In this document: piece after piece, positions 9,989 through 20,503 of the stretch
Layout of the letters: every line of letters begins with the position of its first letter
How positions within the stretch are numbered: position 1 is the stretch's first letter
NCBI GenBank assembly: GCA_029204225.1
Contig: CM055102.1
Location: 34,034,585-34,098,584 of the forward strand
Source of the DNA: Diphasiastrum complanatum
Lineage: Eukaryota > Streptophyta > Lycopodiopsida > Lycopodiales > Lycopodiaceae
Reading direction: 5' to 3'
DNA length: 64,000 bases
Notes under the pieces: model-generated
Told to the model about the DNA's origin: nothing
What the model saw: the letters and a program-made list of their open reading frames with translations, nothing else
Databases searched by the model: none
Made by a program: the position numbers and the translations under genes

Positions 9989-12525
9989 ACCAAAGTTATG
10001 ATAGAAAAAAAGTTTCTTTTTAATTTTCTTTACAACTTCATCAAAACTTCATAGGAACTCTCGCAGACTTGGTCATAGATGAAACATGACATTCTGAGCT
10101 CAATGGACCATGTTGCGAAGGTTACTTCTGCAAGAGTTCACAAATAAGACAAAATTTTTAATTTTTTTTGTATTTTTACTTATAAAACCTGGAAACTCTC
10201 GCATTGCTTATTGATGCATTAAGAACTCTTGCTGACTTTTCTGTAAGCTAATCTCAGTGTGAGGAAACTTCAGTAGAAGGGACGAAGGTTATTTGCAACA
10301 GAAAGTTTTAAAAATGGCGTCAACGAGAGTTCTGGGTGGAAAATGCACTTTATGGATCTTGGGAACTCTCACATGACCTCTTAGACTACTTAGGAACTCT
10401 CACAGACTCCTTCATGAACTTGTCTCAGTGAGAACTAGCTATAGGAGGTCTGGCAAAAGTAATAGAGCAGTATTTTTTGTTTTTTAAATGTTTTTTTGGA
10501 ATTTCTGGCCATTTTTTTTGGCTATTTTAGAAAAATGACTGGGAAATAACTCTCGCCTGAAGTGTAGTAGGTTCTGCTGACGTTAGCAACTGTGCTAACA
10601 TAGAGAAAATAAAATAATAATAAAACTCCGTGGCATGTGTTTTGTAAGACCACGTATGAATTTCAGTCAATAAACTTCAAGCCATGGCATGTGTTTTGTA
10701 AGTCCATGAGTAGAAGCTTAAATAATAATAAAATAGCTTAAAGTTAGATTTAGAACTTAGACTTAGGAAACTTAAGATTAGAAATATTTTATCTTAAGTT
10801 GTCCTAAGTTAAGAAAATTGAAATTCTAAATCCTAAGTTAGAAGTTCTAGAAAGGCTAGGAACATATTAGTCCCATAAGTTAGTACACACTTATGGAAGA
10901 CCCTCCTTGCCATAAAAGGAGAGGTATTTGCATTGTAAATAACACTTTTGAGATTAAGCTATCTTGCTCTCTATTTTGGAGAAATATCATTCTATTTTAT
11001 TTGTGTTTTCCTTGGAAAGGTGCATAGCTTGAGGGAAGGTGCTCGGGCCTCCTCTTGCCTCCTTTTCATCGGTTTTATTATTGCATGTTCATTATTGCTT
11101 ATTTGTTTAGTATTAGCCGCAATCTCATTTTATTACCCTTCGGGTGTTAATCTAAGATTAGTCTAGTCACCTTGCTAGTTGGGTAAGCCTTAGCAAGGAT
11201 TTTTATTGTTGTTACTAATTAGTTTATTTTCGTTTCGGGCACTAGTTGGGTAAGCCTTAGTGCTCTCATTCATGTCCATATTTCTGTTGAAGCTTATTGT
11301 AGAAACTTAAAAAGTGGACGAATCTCTATTCATTCAAGTTACTCATATCAACATGCGTCACGAAGAGTCTGTTCGAAACTACATTGAGCGTTTTAAACGT
11401 CTCAAAGTAGAATGTGTTGATGAAAATATCACTGAACGCATGGCCATAAAACTATTTTTAGTTGGATTGCCTAAAAACATCTGCCGTGAACTCAAACCAG
11501 TTCACCTTTATGATCAACTTAAAGATGTGATGACCGATGCTATCCATGAAGAAGACGAAGGTTCCAATGATGACTTTGACCATCCTGAAAAGAAATCTAA
11601 GAATCCGGATCGTCCTAAGTCTGATAATATTGCTCAATCTTCTGAACTTCTACATCAAATGGAAACCTGAGAAAAAGCTCCACAATCACATATGGATAAA
11701 CTCACTGCCGATTTCCAAACCGCCATGAAACAAATTGTTGAGAAATCCTTTCCAGCAAGAGAAAATATCTGGTGTCCAATCTGCTCACAACATCACACTG
11801 CTAATGAATGCCCTCAACTGCGAAATCATTTCCCAGCAGCCACCAAGCTTAATGCCCCTCCCTGCCACAACAACCTGTGCCACGACCAGAGGTTTACTAG
11901 CCACAACCACCTGTACCAAATCAATATCCATCCCCACTTTAAAAGTTTGTTGTTAACCAACATGCCCCACAACACGCTCTCCATTATCTTGATCCACATA
12001 CCATCGATCCGGCCACCTACTATGTGGAAGACAATACTCAACCACAGTACTCTACTAAAACGGTTGTTTATTATACCTATGATTCTAATGCTCAACCACT
12101 GGATCCCAACGCCCAAGCTTATAATCCAAACCAAGTTGTCTTTGCTGCACACCAACTACCCGCAATACGAGGATGCTTTATCTGTGCAGGTAAACATCCT
12201 AGTATTCGCTGCCTAGATAAACTCCGTTTCCCTCTAGCTTGTAAAAATTTTGGTATTAAGCATCACGTGAAGGACTGCCCATCCCGATCCAAACCTGCTG
12301 CTCCAGTCTGTTCAGTGCAAGTAGAAACTTTACCAGTTGAAACTCATCCTGCTTGGGTCTTGACTCGGGCACAAACCCAACGCCAAGCCCCTACACTTGC
12401 ACCCAGTAAAACTCAACCACGACCTATTCCTCCAAGTGATGATTCAACCCCAATAGTTTATCCTCACCCATCTGAAGAAATTCGGCTGCATCATGAGTAT
12501 CGCCAGAACATCCGTAATGCTGACA
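9989..12525 (+). repeat. Repeat C, copy 1 (gypsy front end)
   Basis: Directly repeated at 17972-20503 with an offset of about 7980. The first 1.3 kb is non-coding and LTR- or leader-like: degenerate GAACTCTCGCAGACTT-type motifs recur several times, a ~25-bp GGCATGTGTTTTGTAAG motif appears twice (10.63 and 10.69 kb), and a CATAAAAGG box lies at about 10.91 kb. Coding gag follows. Copy 1 stops at 12525, where it joins the LTR end and PBS of the next copia leader. Confidence 0.9.
11296..12525 (+). pseudogene. Gypsy gag fragment, C copy 1
   Basis: Begins in the middle of a gag domain (ESVRNYIERFKRLKVEC, then LFLVGLPKNI) with the N-terminus missing. An in-frame TGA at 11668-11670 interrupts it. 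The same frame resumes with a knuckle-like CPICSQHHTANEC at about 11780. A frame change near 11.85 kb leads to the 12024-12575 frame, which holds a second Cys-rich block (CFICAGKHPSIRC) and a Pro/Thr/Gln-rich linker. The reading ends at the junction with the copia leader at 12525, so protease and pol are absent. The TGA is shared with copy 2. Confidence 0.8.
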
Positions 12526-13072
12526 CACTCCTTAGAAAATCAATAACATTGATTTGTGTGTCATCACATGTGTGAGAAGTTGACATGGTATCAGAGCTAG
12601 CCTAAGAATGGATTGCATGCATCAAGTTTGATGAAGATTTTGCTTGAAAACTTGGTTTTGAGAGTGTAGTTGAAACTTGATAGCTATAAGTGATTTTTGG
12701 ATCAAGAAGGATCAAAATCACATTGATTCGATCCATGTTGGGTACTGTACAAACTCCAATGCTCAGACACATGAGAGATTAGCCGACTTTGATGGGTTGG
12801 TATCTCTCAAAGGTAGATCCAAATCTAGTGCATGATAGTTCTTGGAAAGCTAGTGAAGTCTAGTATGTGATGCAACCGGTCTCAAGTCAAATGGATGTGT
12901 CTTGAGAAAGTTATTCGCGTTAAAAGTGAATTGGTTAGGGCACCCATATTGGTTGGACATGCCAAGATAGGCTCATATCTAGATTAGGCATTAAAAAACT
13001 CATGATTTTGCTTGCCAATCTAGTCTTGGGTAGATCTAGATGTGATTTTGATGCCATAGCTACATAGTTTCA
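12526..13072 (+). other. Copia LTR end, PBS and leader
   Basis: The first 60 bases end in TTGACA and are followed directly by TGGTATCAGAGC at 12586-12597, the initiator Met-tRNA PBS. About 750 bases of A/T-rich leader then lead to the gag start at 13347. This 5' part is present only upstream of B copy 2; copy 1 is cut at 6933. No complete LTR is visible because only its last ~60 bases remain. Confidence 0.7.
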
Positions 13073-13346
13073 CTCAAATCGAGTATGATTGAGTAGTTTG
13101 TGGAGTCCTTGAGCATTTTTCAAGTCTCTTGAACCTCATGGAGGGTGTTGGCTCAAAATCATCCTTGGAGAGAAGCAAGATCTAGATTGAGTGAGATTGA
13201 CATTGCTTGTGAGATTGATCTCACAAAGAGGTTGAAAGATCTCAATTTGGAAGTGGTTTGACATCATTATTAGTTTAACTTTTGAGAGAGAAGCAACACC
13301 TTTATTTATCATTTTGATCCATTACAAATTAATTTCTCAAGATAAG

Positions 13347-13986
13347 ATGGCTACCTCAAGTTCCCTACTCTTGGAGCAAGGTGAGAGATTGACCACCTCC
13401 AATCATGCCATTTGAAAGGTGAGGATTGGTCCTCCAAGACGTGATGTACATTGTGATTGGACTTGATGAGGAGCCACAAGTGCTCCAAGAAGCTCAAAGA
13501 TATAAGAAGAGGGCAATGATTGCTTTACATTGTATCAAAATGAATGAATCCAATGAATTGGTGAGGGAGATTAGTCCTTGCACCTTGGATAAAGAGGCTT
13601 GGGACACCCTCACAGCCATTTATGAGGCAAAGAACACACCTAGATTGCTTATTTTAAGAAATCAAATCTTTCAAAGCTACCAAAAGAGCAATGAGAGTAC
13701 CTCAAATTTTGTCATGAGAGTGAAAGATCTTCATAGAGGGCTTGCTTGCATAGGATATTTTCTCAATCAAACTGAATTATTGAAAGTAATCCTTAATGTA
13801 TTGAGAGATGAATTTGACAATATTGTTAAAACATACGCAATTCAAGAGGAGCTTCCAATCTTGGAGGCCCTTCAAAGAGTTCTTATTTTTGAGGAGTGTA
13901 AGCAAGAGAACAAACTTATGCCTCCTTGCCAGTCTACATCCACACAACATGAAAATCAATGCAAGCCATTTTTTCAGCAATATTAA
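13347..13986 (+). pseudogene. Copia gag fragment, B copy 2
   Basis: Same structure as 7207-7846: an early stop after about 22 codons, then the 186-aa gag frame from 13426 with a few substitutions (for example TLTAIYEAKNTPR). The PBS at 12586 lies 760 bases upstream in the same orientation, so this copy keeps a plausible retrotransposon front end. Both copies share the early frame break, which must predate the duplication. Confidence 0.83.
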
Positions 13987-13989
13987 ATG

Positions 13990-14196
13990 GTAGGGTGTAT
14001 CAGCAAGCTTAAGCATAGTATTAGCTCCTTTTTTAACAGTAAGGTTCAAATTAGTTGCCAAGTCCAAGCTCATCACATTCACATGTGCACCAACATCAAC
14101 AATAGCATTTTGGACCAACAGTCCATCGATTATGACATCAACTTCTGGGCAATTTTGCTCAATGCTATTATCAATGACTCTGTCCACTTCCACCAC
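13990..14196 (-). pseudogene. Retropepsin-like fragment, B copy 2
   Basis: The minus strand reads VEVDRVIDNS, then VDVIIDGLLVQNAIVDVGA and VNVMSLDLA, as in copy 1, and carries the same DVGA in place of a D-S/T-G-A active site. It meets the end of the plus-strand copia gag. Further upstream on the minus strand comes a PBS (14798-14809), then the gag knuckle at about 16.2 kb. Confidence 0.6.
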
Positions 14197-14797
14197 AACG
14201 AGTTTCTGTGAGTCAAGCCATCTGATACCCAGAACCTCTCTCAGTTCTAGTTTTACTGCGGGTGATTTCTGTAAAAACTACAACAGACTTATATCTACCT
14301 TAGTAGCATTCAAATGATTGACAAGTTTGAAAGTTGTTTAATCTTCAATAATTGCCCTTCTCTGCCAAGTCCTCCTGCCAGGTGGAGGATCAACCACTTT
14401 GACCGTTATCTTTGGATTATTAGGTTGTGCTTCTTCTACCCGTATAGGTGTAGGCTTCAGTTTAGGTTCTTCCTCAATAGCAGGTAATGATCATCATGTA
14501 TGGATTGCTTCCTAGTGGCCGCAGCTACTTTATGTGCTCTGGTTATTACCAAGCAAGTTGGACCCGCTTCCGATTCAGCAAGATTGATCAAGGTATCAGG
14601 TCTATCTTTAGAGAATTTGCCACACTTTAGAACCTAAAAACACATTTCCATAGTGGTTAAAACCTTCCAGCAAATGCTCCAATCAAATTACGTAAGGAGA
14701 GTAACTTACATGCTCAACAAAGTACACCAAAATTTATGCAAAAGATTGTTGACAATCTATTCATCCAAAAGGGATTACTAAAAATAACAGCCAACTA

Positions 14798-14809
14798 GCT
14801 CTGATACCA
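14798..14809 (-). other. Primer binding site, B copy 2
   Basis: Minus-strand TGGTATCAGAGC, identical in context to 8658-8669. Confidence 0.7.
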
Positions 14810-15910
14810 TGTAAAAAAAGTGGATCTTGAATGGATCCAGACTCCCAAAATACTTGGGGATATCTATAGAGACAATTTTCACAATGCTTGTCAAGAGCTA
14901 GAAAAAGGGAGTGACATATTTTGAATGCAAGGTGAGGATATTTAATTATTGCGGGAACAAGTTGAAGTAAAAAGCCAAAAAGGATTGCAAGTTGCAAGGG
15001 GGCACCTTGTGACTTTGCCAATGTTCTCCACTATTGTTGTCATCCAAGATAGTCAAATCCTTGAAAATTTTGATGACTTCATTTTGTACGTGCCACCCTT
15101 GGTGGCACCTATCAAAGACATTAAGTATCATGAAAGAGTGCTAGCTCCATGACAAAGTAGCCACATGTTTAGATGGCCATTGATTGAAGGATATTTTTCA
15201 AGTTTCAGGACAACTTGTCGAGCCCTTATCGGTTTTTATGAGCAGTCAAGAGGATCTCCCCACGAGCTAGTGAGGTTGGCTAGATTCTATGCCAAATATC
15301 CTTAATTTGGTTTCGCTGGGCGATAGGTGTACTTAACAAGCCCAAGGTGGAAAATGATTGGTTCAACACAAACTTGCCAATGCCAAAGGGGCTGGACTTG
15401 TTGTTATATCTCAAGGTCGGGATGCATCTTCTTTGGAGCAGAAAGTCTTTGGAGAGATGGTGAGGCACAAATTCATTGAGGGAGTGGACCAAAGCTTCAA
15501 ATGATGTCTCAAAATGGTTTTTGGTGAAGATGGATGCATGTCAAGAAGCTATTCCCAATCCTTTCAAAAAAACAAAATGATTGGCTTTTCGAGAATTTTT
15601 CCATTTGCTTTCACTTTTTTATCAAAAACAGATAAACTTTTCAAATGAGAGATGGTCCACTTATTAGTATATCTCGTTTATTTGCCATGAGTTGCACCAT
15701 AACTATGTTGTATTGGAGTGTGGAATGTCTTGAATACAAATGATGTCCACTTATTAGTGTATCTCATTTATTTGCCATGAGTTGCAATTTTATGTTGTTT
15801 TGGAGAGTGGAATGTACTGAAAACAAATGATGTCAATAATTGAGCAAGTTTATGTTTTCTTATTCATATCATGTGTTGTGGTGGGTTGCATTATAGCTAT
15901 GTGGTTCAAG

Positions 15911-15912
<2 letters not shown>

Positions 15913-16003
<91 letters not shown>
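15913..16003 (+). repeat. (GA)n microsatellite, B copy 2
   Basis: A pure AG run of 91 bases, twice the length of its counterpart at 9772-9816. Confidence 0.97.
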
Positions 16004-16005
<2 letters not shown>

Positions 16006-16059
16006 CAAGACTGCACTTAGTTCCTCTTGACAAAGCAAGACTGAAATCTTTTAAAGCAT

Positions 16060-17135
16060 TTATTCATAATCCATTTGTTTACAGGTGGATTGGTCAACAC
16101 ATGTGCATCTCGATCCTAATTGTGGATTCTGCATTGGAAAATCTTGGCATGGATGATTAACTCTGCATTGTACACACCAAAGTTCGAATGTTGATGGATC
16201 TCCTTGATATGGACATTCGGCTCGACGATGTTTTTCTCCATATTTATAACACCTCACCGAGTGTAGTATATGATCGCCTCTAAGTTGATAGGCATACACT
16301 GGTAACAGATGCCCCTTAGGATCTTCCATAAAATAAACTGGAAAGCTATTATGGTTTTCTTCAGAGTTCAGAAATATGCAAGATGATATGGCCAATTTCC
16401 ACCTTGACACTGGTTATTAAAGAAACTTGTGATTTAGATGGATCCAACTGACATCCATCCCTTTGGTGAGCTCCTTGTCAGATTCTACTTGTGACCTCTA
16501 AACTACTAGATCTTGTCGTTGAACTTGCTACTCTACATTTTGTCTTTGTAAGAAGTGTGGATTCTTGATTGGATATCTTGCATTTGGATGATCCTCAAAG
16601 CAGTATGTACATTGGTCTTTTTCAAGAACCTTTACTTCGCGAGTCTGACTTTGATGACAGCCGAAACTTGATGTAATAGGTTTATGGTCACTTGTTGTAC
16701 CTGATCCGCTTGACTCTATTATACTCCTTGATGATTCATAGCCTTCTGCCGTTATTTGTTTAACTAGTATTAAACCTTCAGACTTTTTTGATTACCCATC
16801 TGATATCTCTGCGTTTGGACAAGAGAGATCTACTCTCTTCTTTAAGATAAGATTCTTTATAAAGGTAGCATCTTGACAGATTTGTGCCAATGAAGTGTAA
16901 GATATTATAAAATTCTTCATACCAGATTTGATCTTGTTGAGTCATTCAATATAGTAATTCTGCATTATGGTCTCTAGGCTCAAGAGATCATTATCTTTCG
17001 TCAGATTGAACAATCGTATGGTGTATTGTTGAACTGTCTCATCAGAAAACATCTAAATGAAACTAATCTCACAAACTTGGTAGTCATGGTTGGAATGTAG
17101 TATTATTGTGATATACGAAATTGCTTCAAGGGTTG
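16060..17135 (-). pseudogene. Gag-like pseudogene spanning segment D
   Basis: Reading the minus strand from about 17135 gives a long gag-like sequence interrupted by about five stops. It passes MFSDETVQQYTIRLFNLT, LEAISYITIIL and a Ser-rich linker. Two Cys-rich blocks follow (CTYCFEDHPNARYP near 16.6 kb, CYKYGEKHRRAEC near 16.24 kb) and then CVQCRVNHPCQDF at about 16.18 kb. The frames are too broken to appear as long ORFs. The last block runs across the D/B boundary, showing that D and B belong together. In B copy 1 the same block is cut at 9988. Probably the gag of a minus-strand gypsy-type element; the exact clade is not determined. Confidence 0.6.
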
Positions 17136-17971
17136 TATTTTTATTTATTTATTTATTTTCTTTTCTTTTGTGATAACAAGAGAAGAAAAGAAGTAGACTA
17201 AAGATTGAGAGATAAAGAAACCAAGGACAATCAAAAAGACAAAAGTGAAGTATGTGAATAAATTGTAAAAGATGGATGTTATTTTAGGATACTAATGGAT
17301 GAAAAGCTAGATCAATGTAATGATATGCAAAAGGGTGAGGTTGAGCGAATGGAGATGGAGATGAATACACAGATGGAGATGATATTAAAAAATGAAGATT
17401 GTGGCGGTGTTGATGGTTATAGAAATGGGAGGAACATTGGCAACTATGGTGCCAGGGCGGGTGGAGTGACTTGTATGACTTGTACGGGTGATTGGCGTGT
17501 CAAGTCACTAGTCGATGAAACAATGTTTTTAAAAATTTTAAAGATTTTTTGAGTATTAATCGTTCTTATATGAGATTCATTCACATGGTTCAGTCCAAGA
17601 ATACTGGATCTTGATGGATGTTGTGACTGTAACCTAGATCTAGCAGGGTCTGATCAGTTTCAATTGGCTAATAATGTGGTTCTAGCTCTTTTCTTTGTTT
17701 TTTTTCCAAATATCTCTCTAATTCTAGCTTTGATTGGCGTGAAATTTTTATTGTAGATAAATCTGAGACAAATCTATCTACTGATCATATTTGCAAAGGT
17801 TACTTAGTGCGATGCTTCTTTAACCTGTTTTGCAGTAAAAAAAACCAAAGTTCTTGCAATCTATTGGGAATTAATTCTTGCCCTCTTAACTATAGCTGTC
17901 AAATCTAGCTTGCATCAAACTGGCGAAGGCTAACTCTCGTAGATGCATAAGTTATTGATGTTTGCGAGGGG
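17136..17971 (+). other. Rest of segment D, no clear gene
   Basis: A/T-rich sequence with one Met/Glu-rich 85-aa frame at 17295-17552 of no recognisable family and several short T-runs. No PBS, LTR termini or conserved domain seen. It ends at the start of repeat C copy 2. Confidence 0.6.
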
Positions 17972-20503
17972 TTTATGATAGAAAAAAAGTTTCTTTTTAA
18001 TTTTCTTTACAACTTCATCAAAACTTCATAGGAACTCTCGCAGACTTGGTCATAGATGAAACATGACATTCTGAGCTCAATGGACCATGTTGCGAAGGTT
18101 ACTTCTGCAAGAGTTCACAAATAAGACGAAAATTCTAATTTTCTTTGTATTTTTACTTATAAAACCTAGAAACTCTCGCATTGCTTATTGATGCATTAAG
18201 AACTCTTGCTGACTTTTCTGTAAGCTAATCTCAGTGTGAGGAAACTTCAATAGAAGGGGCAAAGGTTATTTGCAACAGAAAGTTTTAAAAATGGCGTCAA
18301 CGAGAGTTCTGGGTGGAAAATGCACTTTATGGATCTTGGGAACTCTCACATGACCTCTTAGACTACTTAGGAACTCTCACAGACTCCTTCATGAACTTTT
18401 CTCAGTGAGAACTAGCTATAGGAGGTCTGGCAAAAGTTATAGAGCAGTATTTTTTGTTTTTTAAATGTTTTTTTGGGATTTCTGGCCATTTTTTTTTGGC
18501 TATTTTAGAAAAATGACAGGGAAATAACTCTCGTCTGAAGTGTAGTAGGTTCTGCTGATGTTAGCAACTGTGCTAACATAGAGAAAATAAAATAATAATA
18601 AAACTCCGTGGCATGTGTTTTGTAAGACCACGTATGAGTATCTGTCAATAAACTTCAAGCCATGGCATGTGTTTTGTAAGTCCATGAGTAGAAGCTTAAA
18701 TAATAATAAAATAGCTTAAAGTTAGATTTAGAACTTAGACTTAGGAAACTTAAGATTAGAAATATTTTATCTTAAGTTGTCCTAAGTTAAGAAAATTGAA
18801 ATTCTAAATCCTAAGTTAGAAGTTCTAGAAAGGCTAGGAACATATTAGTCCCATAAGTTAGTACACACTTATGGAAGACCCTCCTTGCCATAAAAGGAGA
18901 GATATTTGCATTGTAAATAACACTTTTGAGATTAAGCTATCTTGCTCTCTATTTTGGAGAAATATCATTCTATTTCATTTGTGTTTCCCTTGGAAAGGTG
19001 CATAGCTTGAGGGAAGGTGCTCGGGCCTCCTCTTGCCTCCTTTTCATCGGTTTTACTATTGCATGTTCGTTATTGCTTATTTGTTTAGTATTAGCCGCAA
19101 TCTCATTTTATTACCCTTCGGGTGTTAATCTAGGATTAGTTTAGTCACCTTGCTAGTTGGGTAAGCCTTAGCAAGGATTTTTATTGTTGTTACTAATTAG
19201 TTTATTTTTGTTTCGGGCACTAGTTGGGTAAGCCTTAGTGCTCTCATTCTTGTCCATATTTCTGTTGAAGCTTATTGTAGAAACTTAAAAAGTGGACGAA
19301 TATCTATTCATTCAAATTACTCATATCAACATGCGTCGCGAAGAGTCTGTTCAAAACTACATTGAGCGTTTTAAACGTCTCAAAGTAGAATGTGTTGATG
19401 AAAATATCACTGAACGCATGGCCATAAAACTATTTTTAGTTGGATTGCCTAAAAACATCTGCCGTGAACTCAAACCAGTTGACCTTTATGATCAACTTAA
19501 AGATGTGATGACCGATGCTATCCGTGAAGAAGACGAAGGTTCCAATGATGACTTTGACCATCGTGAAAAGAAATCTAAGAATCCGGATTGTCTTAAGTCT
19601 GATAATATTGCTCAATCTTCTGAACTTCTACATCAAATGGAAACCTGAGAAAAAGCTCCACAATCACATATGGATAAACTCACTGCCGATTTCCAAACCG
19701 CCATGAAACAAATTGCTGAGAAATCCTTTCCAGCAAGAGAAAATGTCTGGTGTCCAATCTGCTCACAACATCACACTGCTAATGAATGCCCTCAACTGCG
19801 AAATCATTTCCCAATAGCCACCAAGCTTAATGCCCCTACCTGCCACAACAACCTGTGCCACGACCAGAGGTTTACTAACCACAACCACCTGTACCAAATC
19901 AATATCCATCCCCACATCAACAGTTTGTTGATAACCAACCTGCCCCACAACACGCTCTCCATTATCTTGATCCACATACCATCGATCCGGCCACCTACTA
20001 TGTGGAAGACAATACTCAACCACAGTACTCTACTGAAACGGTTGTTTATTATACCTATGATTCTAATGCTCAACCATTGTATCCCAATGCCCAAGCTTAT
20101 AATCCAAACCAAGTTGTCTTTGCTGCACACCAACTACCCGCAATACGAGGATGCTTTATCTGTGCAGGTAAACATCCTAGTATTCGCTGCCCAGATAAAC
20201 TCCGTTTCCCTCCAGCTTGTAAAAATTTTGGTATTAAGCATTACGTGAAGGACTGCCCATCCCGATCCAAACCTGCTGCTCCAGTCTGTTCAGTGCAAGT
20301 AGAAACTTTACCAGTTGAAACTCATCCTGCTTGGGTCTTGACTCGGGCACAAACCCAACGCCAAGCCCCTACACTTGCACCCAGTAAAACTCAACCACGG
20401 GCTATTCCTCCAAGTGATGATTCAACCCCAATAGTTTATCCTCACCCATCTGAAGAAATTCGGCTGCATCATGAGTATCGTCAGCACATCCGTAATGCCG
20501 ACC
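17972..20503 (+). repeat. Repeat C, copy 2
   Basis: Direct repeat of 9989-12525. Here C is followed by the rest of the gypsy coding region, so it is the parental-type copy. Confidence 0.9.

Larger units (their letters stand above)
13073..16184 (+). repeat. Repeat B, copy 2
   Basis: Direct repeat of 6933-9988. Here B is preceded by the copia leader with PBS and followed by segment D. At the B/D boundary a minus-strand zinc-knuckle frame reads straight through, which marks this copy as the unrearranged order. Confidence 0.92.
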
